Assembly: GCA_022778785.1 (NCBI GenBank)
Contig: JALFSO010000086.1
Coordinates: forward strand, 1-64,000
Direction: 5' to 3'
Length of the DNA stretch: 64,000 nucleotides
Source of the DNA: Dysosmobacter sp.
Lineage (GTDB): Bacteria > Bacillota > Clostridia > Oscillospirales > Oscillospiraceae
Shown: piece after piece, positions 7,672 to 16,912 of the stretch
Numbering within the stretch: position 1 is the first letter of the stretch
Layout of the letters: every line of letters starts with the position of its first letter
Position numbers and translations under genes: made by a program
Notes under the pieces: generated by a model
What the model saw: the letters and a program-made list of their open reading frames with translations, nothing else
What the model was told of the DNA's origin: nothing
Databases searched by the model: none

Positions 7672-8901
7672 ATGACTTGCTATGACGAACTGGTAGCCCG
7701 CGGGCTCATCGCCCAGGTGACGGATGAGGAGGAGATCAAGAACCTCATCAACAACGGAAAGGCCATCTTCTATATTGGCTTCGACCCCACCGCCGACTCC
7801 CTGCACGTGGGCCACTTCATGGCCCTGTGCCTGATGAAGCGGCTACAGATGGCCGGCAACAAGCCCATCGCCCTCATCGGCGGCGGCACCGGCATGATCG
7901 GCGACCCCTCCGGCCGGACGGATATGCGCCAGATGCTGACCCCGGAGACCATCCAGCACAACTGCGACTGCTTCAAGAAGCAGATGGAGCGGTTCATCGA
8001 CTTCGGCGAGGGCAAGGCCATGATGCTGAACAACGCCGACTGGCTGCTGAAGCTGAACTATGTGGACGTGCTCCGCGAGGTGGGCGCCTGCTTCTCCGTC
8101 AATAACATGCTCCGTGCCGAGTGCTACAAGCAGCGGATGGAGAAGGGCCTCAGCTTCCTGGAGTTCAACTATATGATCATGCAGTCTTACGACTTCTATC
8201 ATATGTTCCAGACCGTGGGCTGCAACATGCAGTTCGGCGGCGACGACCAGTGGAGCAATATGCTGGGCGGCACGGAGCTGATTCGGAAGAAGCTGGGCAA
8301 GGACGCCTACGCCATGACCATCACCCTGCTGCTGAACAGCGAGGGCAAGAAGATGGGCAAGACCGCCAGCGGCGCCGTGTGGCTGGACCCCAACAAGACC
8401 TCTCCCTTCGAGTTCTATCAGTACTGGCGGAACGTGGGCGACGCCGACGTCCTCAAGTGCATCCGGATGCTGACCTTCCTGCCTCTGGAGCAGATCGACG
8501 AGATGGACAAGTGGGAGGGCAGCCAGCTGAACCGGGCCAAGGAGATCCTGGCCTACGAGCTGACCAAGCTGGTCCATGGCGAGGCCGAGGCCGAGAAGGC
8601 CCAGGAGACCGCCCGGGGTCTGTTCTCCGGCGCTGGCTCCGCGGAGCACATGCCCACCACAGAGCTGACGGCGGACAAGTTCACCGACGGCAAGATCGGC
8701 GCTATGAACCTGCTGGTGGCCTGCGGTCTCTGCGCCTCCAACGGTGAGGCCCGCCGTCTGATTCAGCAGGGCGGCGTCACCGTCAGCGACAAGAAGATCG
8801 CGGCCATCGACGCGGCCTTTGACGAGAACGACTTCCGGGGCGAGGGCGTCATCATCAAAAAGGGCAAGAAGGTCTACCACAGAGCCATCGTGAAAGAATA
8901 A
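7672..8901 (+). CDS. tyrS: tyrosyl-tRNA synthetase
   Basis: This class I synthetase charges tRNA-Tyr. The 409 residues include FDPTADSLHVGH (the HIGH-type motif, near 38-48), QFGGDDQWSN in the active site, KMGKT (KMSKS-type loop, near 228) and a C-terminal S4 RNA-binding domain (about 340-409). AAGGAG precedes the ATG. Expression is set by the T-box leader immediately upstream. Confidence 0.97.
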   Translation: MTCYDELVARGLIAQVTDEEEIKNLINNGKAIFYIGFDPTADSLHVGHFMALCLMKRLQMAGNKPIALIGGGTGMIGDPSGRTDMRQMLTPETIQHNCDCFKKQMERFIDFGEGKAMMLNNADWLLKLNYVDVLREVGACFSVNNMLRAECYKQRMEKGLSFLEFNYMIMQSYDFYHMFQTVGCNMQFGGDDQWSNMLGGTELIRKKLGKDAYAMTITLLLNSEGKKMGKTASGAVWLDPNKTSPFEFYQYWRNVGDADVLKCIRMLTFLPLEQIDEMDKWEGSQLNRAKEILAYELTKLVHGEAEAEKAQETARGLFSGAGSAEHMPTTELTADKFTDGKIGAMNLLVACGLCASNGEARRLIQQGGVTVSDKKIAAIDAAFDENDFRGEGVIIKKGKKVYHRAIVKE

Positions 8902-8908
8902 TGCAGCA

Positions 8909-8940
8909 GGCAGACGCGGCGTTTCCACGCCGCGCCTGCC
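8909..8940. terminator. strong hairpin after tyrS
   Basis: GGCAG-a-CGCGGCG (8909-8921) pairs with CGCCGCG-c-CTGCC (8928-8940), a 12-bp stem with one mismatch. No T-tract follows on the plus strand, so it is either a weak terminator or an mRNA-stabilising hairpin. Confidence 0.4.
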
Positions 8941-8988
8941 GCGCGTTGTCTACCAATTGAATCTATCACCCAATAGAAAGGAACTGCT

Positions 8989-10593
8989 ATGATCACAGTC
9001 AGCGACGTCAGCGTCAACTTCACCGGCCAGTCCCTGTTCAAGCATGTGGACCTGAAATTCACCCCCGGCAACTGCTACGGCATCATCGGAGCCAACGGCG
9101 CGGGGAAGACCACCTTCCTCCGCATCCTCTCCGGCGACCTGGAGCCCTCCAGCGGCGAGGTCATCATCCCGGCCAACGAGCGGATGTCCGTCCTGAAGCA
9201 GGACCACTTCCAGTATGACCAGTACACGGTACTGGACACGGTCATTATGGGCAACCAGCACCTCTACGACGTCATGAAGGAGAAGGACGCCCTCTATGAA
9301 AAAGAGGACTTCAGCGATGAGGACGGCGTCCGGGCCTCCGAGCTGGAGGGAGAGTTCGCGGAGATGGGAGGCTGGGAGGCCGAGAGCGACGTCTCCCGGC
9401 TGATCCAGGGCCTGGGCCTCTCCAACGACATCCTGTACAGTGAGATGTCCTCCCTCACCGCCAAGGAGAAGGTGAAGGTGCTGCTGGCCCAGGCACTGTT
9501 CGGCAAGCCGGACATCATCCTGCTGGACGAGCCCACCAACCATCTGGACCTGGCGGCCATTGAGTGGCTGGAGGACTTTCTCATGTCCTACGAGGGCCTC
9601 ATTATCGTGGTGAGCCATGACCGCTACTTCCTGAATACTGTCTGCACCAACATCGTGGACGTGGACTACGGCCAGATCAAGATGTACGTGGGCAACTACG
9701 ACTTCTGGTATCAGTCCAGCCAGCTGATGCAGAAGATGATGCGGGACCAGAACCGGAAGAAGGAAGAGAAGATCAAGGAATTGCAGGAATTCGTCTCCCG
9801 GTTCTCCGCCAACAAGTCCAAGTCCAAGCAGGCCACCGCCCGCCGGAAGCTGCTGGACAAGCTGAGCATCGAGGAGATGCCTGCATCCTCCCGCCGGTAT
9901 CCCTTCGTGGGCTTCAAGATGGACCGGGAGCCCGGCAAGGAGATCCTCACCGTGGAGGGCCTGTCCAAGACCCTGGACGGCGTGAAGGTGCTGGATAACG
10001 TCTCCTTCCGGGTGAGCAGGGGCGACAAGATCGCCTTTGTGGGTGAGAACGAGCTGGCCAAGACCACCCTGTTCAAGATCATCATGGGGGAGGAGGAGCC
10101 GGACGAGGGCACCTACAAGTGGGGCACCACCATCACCACCAGTTACTTCCCCCTGGACAACTCCGATTTCTTCAACGGCTGCGACCTGAATCTGCTGGAC
10201 TGGCTAGCCCAGTACACGGCGGATACGGCGGAGGAGAGTACGGAGTCCTTTAAGCGGTCCTTCCTGGGCCGGATGCTGTTCTCCGGCGACGACGTGTACA
10301 AGCCGGTGAAGGTCCTGTCCGGCGGCGAGAAGGTGCGGTGCATGCTGTCCCGGATGATGCTGTACGGCTCCAACGTGCTGGTGCTGGACCAGCCCACCAA
10401 CCACCTGGATCTGGAGTCCATCACCGCCGTCAACAACGGCCTCATCGACTTCAAGGGCGTGGTGCTGTTCGCGTCCCACGACCATGAGTTTGTCCAGACC
10501 GTGGCCAACCGCATCATCGAGTTCACGCCCAACGGCGTCATCGACAAGCCCTGCACCTACGACGAATATATCGAGTGGAAGAAGACCTGCTGA
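8989..10593 (+). CDS. ABC-F family ATPase (YbiT-like) with one degenerate ATP site
   Basis: The 534-residue protein has two ABC domains without membrane segments, joined by a charged linker (about 245-300), as in ABC-F ribosome-associated factors. Domain 1 has an intact Walker A (GANGAGKT, 34-41) and Walker B (LLDEPTNH), but its signature reads LTAKEK instead of LSGGE. Domain 2 has a broken Walker A (GENELAKTT) and Walker B (LDQPTNH, catalytic Glu to Gln), but an intact signature LSGGEK. In a head-to-tail ABC pair, the changes all fall in the same composite site, so one site looks active and the other non-hydrolytic. The substrate or ribosomal role cannot be read from sequence. Confidence 0.9.
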   Translation: MITVSDVSVNFTGQSLFKHVDLKFTPGNCYGIIGANGAGKTTFLRILSGDLEPSSGEVIIPANERMSVLKQDHFQYDQYTVLDTVIMGNQHLYDVMKEKDALYEKEDFSDEDGVRASELEGEFAEMGGWEAESDVSRLIQGLGLSNDILYSEMSSLTAKEKVKVLLAQALFGKPDIILLDEPTNHLDLAAIEWLEDFLMSYEGLIIVVSHDRYFLNTVCTNIVDVDYGQIKMYVGNYDFWYQSSQLMQKMMRDQNRKKEEKIKELQEFVSRFSANKSKSKQATARRKLLDKLSIEEMPASSRRYPFVGFKMDREPGKEILTVEGLSKTLDGVKVLDNVSFRVSRGDKIAFVGENELAKTTLFKIIMGEEEPDEGTYKWGTTITTSYFPLDNSDFFNGCDLNLLDWLAQYTADTAEESTESFKRSFLGRMLFSGDDVYKPVKVLSGGEKVRCMLSRMMLYGSNVLVLDQPTNHLDLESITAVNNGLIDFKGVVLFASHDHEFVQTVANRIIEFTPNGVIDKPCTYDEYIEWKKTC

Positions 10594-10617
10594 GACAGAC
10601 CGGAATGATCCGCACAG

Positions 10618-10652
10618 ACGTGCGCCTGAACATGTTCAGGCGCACGTTTTTT
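10618..10652 (+). terminator. intrinsic terminator after the ABC-F gene
   Basis: A 14-bp perfect stem (10618-10631 with 10634-10647) is followed by a run of T residues (10647-10652). Confidence 0.85.
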
Positions 10653-10675
10653 GGAGTATGCAGCACTCGCTGCAT

Positions 10676-10703
10676 AAAAAGAGACCCCGCCGGAGCGGAG
10701 TCC
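10676..10703 (-). terminator. terminator of the FUSC-like gene
   Basis: On the minus strand a GC-rich stem (about 10681-10690 with 10695-10703) is followed by TTTTT (10680-10676). Confidence 0.6.
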
Positions 10704-10712
10704 CTTGCCGGA

Positions 10713-11276
10713 TCAGATATCATCCTTGATGCCGACGCGGAGATAAAAGCGGTGCATGAAACCGAAGGTGAAACCGCCGGGGAGCATCCCATTGATAAAC
10801 AGGGCCGCCAGCACGCCGACGCCTGTGTCGAGAATGCGGTTCAGGGCGTAGGAGATATAGGTCTCCGTGGGGGTATTGAACAGGATGATGCACAGGATCA
10901 CGCCGCCTGGCTGGACGCCGCCCACCCAGATATACTGACAGGCTACAATGAGAACCACTACACCGATAAAGGACAGCGGGATCAAAAGCCAGCGGTTGCT
11001 GCCGTCCGGGAACAGGAACATGTAGAATGCGAACAGGCCCATACCGATGAAGCCGCCCACCAGCGTGCCGAAAAATCGGTTACCGCCATGAAGCCTACTG
11101 GTCCCGTAGTCGCTGCCCATGCCGAAAATGGCGCCGATGCAGGCGAAGGCCGGGCCACGGTCCAGAAAATAATAGACCAACGCGCAGAGCGTGACGGCGA
11201 CGGCGGTCTTGATGTTCCGAAGCCCCACCGTGGGGAGGCGAAATCCTTTTGCGCGTTTGTCCGTGCGGGTCTCCAT
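10713..11276 (-). CDS. FUSC / aromatic acid exporter-like membrane protein
   Basis: I place the start at the ATG at 11276 (METRTDKRAKGFRLP), giving 187 residues with a GGAG about 11 nt upstream. The longer frame adds an unlikely 38-residue tail. A basic N-terminus is followed by about five to six hydrophobic helices. The layout, beginning GLRNIKTAVAVTLCALVYYF with a later TLVGGFIGM, resembles the N-terminal membrane domain of the FUSC/ArAE family (DUF939-like). Members are thought to export organic acids, but the transported compound is unknown. It is a single-gene unit with its own terminator, convergent with the ABC-F gene. Confidence 0.7.
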   Translation of the reverse strand: METRTDKRAKGFRLPTVGLRNIKTAVAVTLCALVYYFLDRGPAFACIGAIFGMGSDYGTSRLHGGNRFFGTLVGGFIGMGLFAFYMFLFPDGSNRWLLIPLSFIGVVVLIVACQYIWVGGVQPGGVILCIILFNTPTETYISYALNRILDTGVGVLAALFINGMLPGGFTFGFMHRFYLRVGIKDDI

Positions 11277-11424
11277 GCGGGCATTCTCCGTTTCTTTGGA
11301 CAAGTATTGTTGCGATTTAAAGTGTATCATAAACAGCAGGAAATGGAAAGACCATTTGCCCATTTTGTGATATTTTCCCGCACCCTGCATAAAACCCCCG
11401 CCGAAGATGAGCTGGCGGCCCTGT

Positions 11425-11473
11425 CCGGATTGTAACCGGCTGTAACCGGATTGTAACCGGCTGTAACCGGACT
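11425..11473. repeat. short tandem repeat, about 10.5-bp unit
   Basis: The unit CCGGATTGTAA alternates with CCGGCTGTAA. The 21-bp pair occurs twice, followed by a partial fifth unit CCGGACTGT. It lies between the divergent genes at 11276 (minus) and 11537 (plus), about 60 bp before the second one. Confidence 0.85.
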
Positions 11474-11536
11474 GTCATTGACTTTCTCCAGAACCGCCCA
11501 TAAACTGAAAGAAAAACGGTGCCGGGGGCGGTTTCA

Positions 11537-12787
11537 TTGGAGAGAAAACAGATTCTGGGTGCGCTGCTGTTGCTGGCGTTTACGGCGGCGGTCATCGGGG
11601 CGGACGCCCTCTGGGGCACGAGAGACGCCTTGCAGGAAGGGGAGAACGGCTATGAGGAGCTGCTGTCAAACACGCCGGTGGCGGAGCTGGAGGGGGAGTC
11701 TGTCTCCCCGGACGGCCGGTTTGAGGCCCGGACGGTGGGGAAGACGGACAACTATGTCAGCGGCGTGGTGCCGCCCGAGAGTATTCAATTCGTAAATCGG
11801 GAAACCGGAGAGGTGCTGTGGGAGGAGCAAGGCTGGGTCACCCAGTCGGTCCTGTGGTCGCCGGACAGCCGGTATTTGGCGCTGACATACGGCGCCCGTA
11901 CCTGGCAGGCGGTAAAATTCATCGAGACAGACACCTGGACATCCTGGGACTTCACCTTGCCGGACGGCTCACCCATCCCGGAGTACACCTTTCTGCCCGC
12001 GGATCAGCCCTGGGGGACCTGGATCGGGAAGGACGTTCCGGAGGAGGACTATGACCTGCTGCTGACGGTAGGCCGGGGCGGCGACGAAGGTGAACAACAT
12101 ACTTACCGCTGCTCTCTCCTGATGGACGGCGGTCAGCTGGCTGGCAATACCTTAGAACAAACCACGGAGGTGCTGTCCGAAGCATACGACTTCGACCACG
12201 ACGGGGAGCCGGAAGTCACGGAGCTTGTGACGCTGTGGGCACCGGACGGTGACGGCGAACAGGTCTCCTGGTATGAGCTGCACGTCCGGAAGGCAGACGG
12301 CACGCCGCTGTGGTCGGACCGGGCGGCGCCTCAACACGCGGGCTGGAACACCCTCTTTGCCTGTACGCTGGACGGGGAGGACGATCTTCTGCGCTACCAT
12401 CCCACCATGTACCAGGGCTGCTGCGGGTACAATTATCAGTTGTTCTCTCTGGACGGCAGCGGCGGGGAATCTGTGCTTCAGCAAAACGGCGTAGCGTTCG
12501 ACATCAACTGGGGCAGTCCTCTGGGCCATGACTTCGACCCGGCGGCCATCGCGTCGTTTATGGAGGACATTAACGGGCTTTTGTCCCACAGCCGCCTGCT
12601 GCTCACCACCGACGACGCGCTGGAAGGCATCGACCCGGCGCATCCCCGGGACGATCTCTGGTGGCTGACAGGGAACGACGTCTGTCTTTCGGCGGACGAG
12701 ACCGGCTATGCGTATGACGAAACATGCTCTCTGGAGGAAAATCTCCAGCGGTTTGACGCGGTGATGACCGAACTTGCCAGGCAATAA
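11537..12787 (+). CDS. uncharacterised secreted or membrane-anchored protein
   Basis: I do not recognise this family. The 416-residue product starts with a basic-hydrophobic stretch (MERKQILGALLLLAFTAAVI) that fits a signal peptide or single anchor; there is no lipobox Cys. The rest is acidic, rich in Trp, Gly and Asp, with a DFDHDGEPE segment like the calcium loops of FG-GAP/EF-type repeats (about 212-222) and a VLWSPDSRYLALTYG stretch that resembles WD40/TolB-type blades. This suggests an extracellular beta-propeller-like protein. I chose TTG at 11537 because GGGGG lies 6-10 nt before it; a GTG at 11519 is the alternative. Confidence 0.65.
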   Translation: MERKQILGALLLLAFTAAVIGADALWGTRDALQEGENGYEELLSNTPVAELEGESVSPDGRFEARTVGKTDNYVSGVVPPESIQFVNRETGEVLWEEQGWVTQSVLWSPDSRYLALTYGARTWQAVKFIETDTWTSWDFTLPDGSPIPEYTFLPADQPWGTWIGKDVPEEDYDLLLTVGRGGDEGEQHTYRCSLLMDGGQLAGNTLEQTTEVLSEAYDFDHDGEPEVTELVTLWAPDGDGEQVSWYELHVRKADGTPLWSDRAAPQHAGWNTLFACTLDGEDDLLRYHPTMYQGCCGYNYQLFSLDGSGGESVLQQNGVAFDINWGSPLGHDFDPAAIASFMEDINGLLSHSRLLLTTDDALEGIDPAHPRDDLWWLTGNDVCLSADETGYAYDETCSLEENLQRFDAVMTELARQ

Positions 12788-12791
12788 AACA

Positions 12792-12820
12792 GCAGGCCCG
12801 CCCTTTTGGGGCGGGCCTGC
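12792..12820 (-). terminator. terminator of asd (possibly bidirectional)
   Basis: A 12-bp perfect GC-rich stem (12792-12803 with 12809-12820) lies between convergent genes. The T-rich tail (TGTTTTATT) is on the minus strand, so it mainly serves asd. Confidence 0.75.
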
Positions 12821-12835
12821 GTCATATGTCCGAAA

Positions 12836-13927
12836 TTACTTCTTGGTGATGTAGCCCTTTTTGCACAGCAGCTCGGCCAGCAGGACAGCGCCGCCGGCGG
12901 CGCCGCGGAGGGTGTTGTGGCTCAGGCAGACGAACTTATAGTCGTACTGGGTGTCGGGCCGCAGACGGCCGATGGACACGGCCATGCCGTGTTCCAGATT
13001 CCGGTCCAGACGGGTCTGGGGACGGTCGGCCTCCTCAAAATAGTGGAGGAACTGCTTGGGAGCAGAGGGCAGTTCCAGCTCCTGGGCGGGACCGCGGAAG
13101 TTGGCCCAGTCCTCGCGGATCTGCTCGATGGAGGGCTTCTGACCCTCGGCGAACTTCATGAACACGGCGGCCATGTGGCCGTCCTGACAGGCCACGCGGA
13201 AGCACTGCGCGGTGATGGAGGGACTCTCGGCCTTGACGATCTTGTCGCCGTCGATATGGCCCCACAGCTTCAGAGGCTCCTGCTCACTCTTCTCCTCCTC
13301 GCCGCCGATGTAGGGGATGCAGTTGTCCACCATCTCGGGCCAACGCTCGAAGGTCTTGCCCGCGCCGGAGATGGCCTGATAGGTGCATACCAGCGCCTGC
13401 TCCAGACCATACTTCCGCAGGGGATGCAGGGCGGGCACATAGCTCTGGAGAGAGCAGTTGGACTTCACGGCAATGAAGCCCCGCTTGGTGCCCAGACGCT
13501 TGCGCTGCGCGTCGATGATGGCGATGTGGTCGGCGTTGATCTCGGGCACTACCATGGGCACATCGTCGGTCCAGCGGTTGGCGGAGTTATTGGAGACCAC
13601 CGGGCACTCCAGCTTGGCGTACTTCTCCTCCAGGGCGCGGATCTCGTCCTTCTTCATGTTGACGGCGCAGAACACAAAGTCCACCATAGAGGCCAGCTTC
13701 TCAGCGTCCGCCTCAGCGTCCAGCACCACCAGCTTCTTGGCCTCCTCGGGCATGGGAACATCCAGTGCCCAGCGGCCGGCCAGAGCCTCCTCGTAGGGCT
13801 TGCCGGCACTGCGGCCGCTGGCCGCGATGGCGGTGAGCTGGAACCAGGGGTGATTCTCCATCAGGGTGACGAACCGCTGGCCCACCATACCCGTGCCGCC
13901 GATGATACCGACCTTGAACTTTTCCAT
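12836..13927 (-). CDS. asd: aspartate-semialdehyde dehydrogenase
   Basis: The enzyme reduces aspartyl phosphate to aspartate semialdehyde with NADPH, at the branch to lysine/diaminopimelate, threonine and methionine. The 363-residue product has the Rossmann GGTGMVGQ (10-17) and the catalytic cysteine in VKSNCSLQ (C158), followed by an ISGAGKTF loop. Its length and motif style match the fungal/archaeal-type Asd found in many Clostridia rather than the E. coli type. AGGAGGAAG precedes the ATG. A hairpin sits in the leader (about 13969-13995). No lysine riboswitch was seen. Confidence 0.95.
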   Translation of the reverse strand: MEKFKVGIIGGTGMVGQRFVTLMENHPWFQLTAIAASGRSAGKPYEEALAGRWALDVPMPEEAKKLVVLDAEADAEKLASMVDFVFCAVNMKKDEIRALEEKYAKLECPVVSNNSANRWTDDVPMVVPEINADHIAIIDAQRKRLGTKRGFIAVKSNCSLQSYVPALHPLRKYGLEQALVCTYQAISGAGKTFERWPEMVDNCIPYIGGEEEKSEQEPLKLWGHIDGDKIVKAESPSITAQCFRVACQDGHMAAVFMKFAEGQKPSIEQIREDWANFRGPAQELELPSAPKQFLHYFEEADRPQTRLDRNLEHGMAVSIGRLRPDTQYDYKFVCLSHNTLRGAAGGAVLLAELLCKKGYITKK

Positions 13928-14129
13928 GATTTCTTCCTCCTGTTATTGCGGATTTCAGAGGCGGCTTTTGGCGATTGAGGTTGCAAAAGGCCGCTTCCAT
14001 GTACTATAATAGAACCGCCGAATTTTCTCCGTTGGTGGGAAAGAAGCATCTGTTTCTCCGCCACGGACATTTGTATGTATACTAACACATTTCTGGTATT
14101 TCGTCAAGAAAGACGATTTGGGAGGCTGC

Positions 14130-15818
14130 ATGAAAAAGTACCTGATAACGATGCTGTTTGTTGTGACATTTTTCCTCTGCGGCGCCGCCGGTGCCTCCGC
14201 GGCGGAGAAGGACACCATCAAGGTGGGCCTGAAATACGGTTCCGGCGCGCTGTATTCGGCCAATCTGCTGAACGAGGAAGGCGAGGGCTACGAGTTCGGC
14301 TGGTTCGACAGCGACCGGGAGTTTCAGTATCTGGGCAGCACCCGGGAGACCGCCATCTCCATGACGGCGGCGGGGAACATCGCCGTCGGCAGCGACGGCG
14401 CCTATTCCGCGGGTACTTCCGGCAGCAAGGGCGTCATCGGGAAGTATCACGTCCAGCTGGACGATGTCTTTGACGATTACGAGGAGGCGGAGGACACGGC
14501 GTCGGAGTACGACGGCGGCTATCCCGCCTACATCGCCGGAAACTTCGTGGTGCGGATCGGCTGCTGGACGTCTGAGGACGACGCGGAGGACGCGCTGGAT
14601 GAACTGGACGTCTCCGGCGAAGTGGTGTCCGGCAGCTCCACCGGCGTGGTGGTCACCGTCACCAAAACCACGGAGGTGCTGTTTGAGTTTGACTGCCAGG
14701 GCGCAGAGAGCCTGGGCGTCCTGCCCGACGGGCGGATGGACGCCGTCACCTGGTTCAAGGGCTACAAGTACAACGGCGGCTTCCAGTACGACCGGGTCAC
14801 CGGCGGAAACATCAACGTCATCAACGTGGTGGATCTGGAGGACTACGTGAAGGGCGTCCTGCCCCATGAGATGGGCGGAAGCTGGCCGGAGGAGGCGCTG
14901 AAGGCCCAGGCGGTGTGTGCCCGGACCTTCGCCTGCCGGAACACGAAGCACTTGTCCCTCTACGGCTTTGACGTCTGCAACACCACGGACTGTCAGGTCT
15001 ACAATGGCCGCTCCGGCGCCGCCGACGCCACAGACCGTGCCGCGGAGGCCACGGCGGGGGAGTGCCTGTATGCCGATGGCCAGCTCATCGAGGCGCTGTA
15101 TTTCTCCTCCGACGGCGGCGCCACGGAGGACTCTGAAAACGTGTTCGGCGGCGTCACCACCTATCTGGTGGGCAAGGAAGACCCCTACGAGTCCACCATC
15201 TCCATTCCGGACTACTCTTACACCGTGACGTTCACGCCGTCGGAGTTGACCGCCATTCTCCAGAACAGCGGCTATTCCATCGGCACCATTGCGGACGCCT
15301 ATGTATCGGAGTTCACCCAGATGGGCAACGTCGGCAAGGTGACGTTTGTGGACACCTCCGGCAAGACACTGACGGTAAAAGGGGAGAAGGCCCGCTACGC
15401 CTTCTGCAGCACCTCCTATAACAAAAACGTCCGCAGCATGCGCTTTACCATCAACGGACAGGACAGCGGCGCTGTCACCCCCGGCGGCAGCACCGGAAAC
15501 GCCTCCGGCTATACGATCAATGGAAGCGGCACGCTGCTGAGCTCGCTGGAGGGCGTCAGCGTTATCTCCGGCGGCGGAACGGTCAATTCTTACAGCGGCG
15601 GCACGCCCTATGTCGTCACCTCCGGCGGCACCAGGGCGCTGCCTCTCACCGGCAGCAGCGTTCAGAACGCATCCAAGAGCGATACCATCGTCGTCACAGG
15701 CACCGGCAACGGCCACAACGTGGGTATGAGCCAGTACGGCGCCAATGCCATGGCCAAGCAGGGCTATGATTACGAGGGCATTCTGCATTTCTATTACACA
15801 GACGTCACCATCCGGTGA
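14130..15818 (+). CDS. SpoIID/LytB domain protein, secreted
   Basis: The 562-residue product begins with a clear signal peptide ([24 protein letters not shown]). A SPOR-like or linker region follows, then a SpoIID/LytB domain (about 230-360) with [25 protein letters not shown] and YFSSDGG, and a C-terminal SpoIID-type end ([17 protein letters not shown]). SpoIID is a lytic transglycosylase that trims peptidoglycan during engulfment in sporulation; paralogues act on vegetative walls. The usual SpoIID partners are not adjacent, so a sporulation role is not certain. The ATG at 14130 is preceded by GGGAGG. queA follows after 16 bp. Confidence 0.88.
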   Translation: MKKYLITMLFVVTFFLCGAAGASAAEKDTIKVGLKYGSGALYSANLLNEEGEGYEFGWFDSDREFQYLGSTRETAISMTAAGNIAVGSDGAYSAGTSGSKGVIGKYHVQLDDVFDDYEEAEDTASEYDGGYPAYIAGNFVVRIGCWTSEDDAEDALDELDVSGEVVSGSSTGVVVTVTKTTEVLFEFDCQGAESLGVLPDGRMDAVTWFKGYKYNGGFQYDRVTGGNINVINVVDLEDYVKGVLPHEMGGSWPEEALKAQAVCARTFACRNTKHLSLYGFDVCNTTDCQVYNGRSGAADATDRAAEATAGECLYADGQLIEALYFSSDGGATEDSENVFGGVTTYLVGKEDPYESTISIPDYSYTVTFTPSELTAILQNSGYSIGTIADAYVSEFTQMGNVGKVTFVDTSGKTLTVKGEKARYAFCSTSYNKNVRSMRFTINGQDSGAVTPGGSTGNASGYTINGSGTLLSSLEGVSVISGGGTVNSYSGGTPYVVTSGGTRALPLTGSSVQNASKSDTIVVTGTGNGHNVGMSQYGANAMAKQGYDYEGILHFYYTDVTIR

Positions 15819-15834
15819 CGGGAACAGGAAGACT

Positions 15835-16860
15835 ATGAAAACAAGCGATTTCTACTACGACTTACCAAAGGAACTCATCGCCCAGACCCCTATTGAAAAG
15901 CGGGACGGCTCCCGCCTCATGACCCTAGACCGGGCCACCGGCGCGGTGGAGCATCACCATTTCTATGAGCTGCCGGACTTTCTGAACCCCGGCGATTGCC
16001 TGATCCTGAACGACTCCCGGGTGCTGCCAGCCCGGCTTCTGGGCCAGCGGCTGCCGGGCGGCGGCGCCTGCGAGGTGCTGCTTCTCATCGACCGGGGAGA
16101 CAAGACCTGGGAGTGCCTGGTGCGGCCCGGACGGAAAATGCGCACCGGCGCCAAGCTGTCCTTTGGAAACGGCGAGCTCACCGCCGAGGTGACGGCAGAG
16201 CTGGAGGGCGGCAACCGTCTGGTGCGGTTCGACTACGACGGCATTTTCCTGGAGGTACTGGAGCATCTGGGCAAGATGCCTCTGCCGCCCTATATCAAGG
16301 AGGAATTACAGGATCAGGAGCGGTATCAGACTGTGTACTCCAAGGTCCTTGGCAGCGCCGCCGCCCCCACCGCGGGCCTCCATTTCACGAAGGAACTGCT
16401 GGAGAAGATCGCGGCCAAGGGCGTGGGCGTCGGCTACGTCACCCTGCATGTGGGCCTGGGCACGTTCCGTCCCGTGAAGGAGGACGACATCGAGAGCCAT
16501 GAGATGCACAGTGAGTTCTGCACCATCCCTCGGGAGACGGCGGACCTCATCAACCGGACGAAGGCCCACGGCGGCCGGTGCATCTGCGTGGGCACCACCT
16601 CCTGCCGGACGCTGGAGAGCTGGGCGGCGGAGGACGGCCACATGGAGGCCAAAGCCGGGTGGACGAACATCTATATCTATCCCGGCTACAAATTCAAGGT
16701 CATGGATGCGCTGGTGACCAACTTCCATCTGCCGGAGAGCACCCTCATCATGCTGGTGTCCGCCTTCGCCGGACGGGAGCATGTTCTGGCGGCGTACAAC
16801 GAAGCCGTGAAGGAGAAGTACCGGTTCTTCAGCTTCGGGGACGCCATGTTCCTCCATTGA
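15835..16860 (+). CDS. queA: S-adenosylmethionine:tRNA ribosyltransferase-isomerase QueA
   Basis: QueA transfers and rearranges the ribosyl group of SAM onto 7-aminomethyl-7-deazaguanine in tRNA to make epoxyqueuosine. The 341-residue product starts [11 protein letters not shown] and contains [27 protein letters not shown] and a conserved [11 protein letters not shown] stretch, all family hallmarks. The longer frame from 15745 runs back into the SpoIID gene; the ATG at 15835 has AGGAAG upstream and gives the normal length. tgt is next. Confidence 0.96.
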   Translation: MKTSDFYYDLPKELIAQTPIEKRDGSRLMTLDRATGAVEHHHFYELPDFLNPGDCLILNDSRVLPARLLGQRLPGGGACEVLLLIDRGDKTWECLVRPGRKMRTGAKLSFGNGELTAEVTAELEGGNRLVRFDYDGIFLEVLEHLGKMPLPPYIKEELQDQERYQTVYSKVLGSAAAPTAGLHFTKELLEKIAAKGVGVGYVTLHVGLGTFRPVKEDDIESHEMHSEFCTIPRETADLINRTKAHGGRCICVGTTSCRTLESWAAEDGHMEAKAGWTNIYIYPGYKFKVMDALVTNFHLPESTLIMLVSAFAGREHVLAAYNEAVKEKYRFFSFGDAMFLH

Positions 16861-16912
16861 CCGCGGGCTATCCCGGAATATCAATATACGTTATACGTTT
16901 TAGGAGAAATTC

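Noticed and set aside
13928..14129. A lysine riboswitch upstream of asd
   Set aside because: Only a simple leader hairpin is present; the multi-helix lysine aptamer is not seen.
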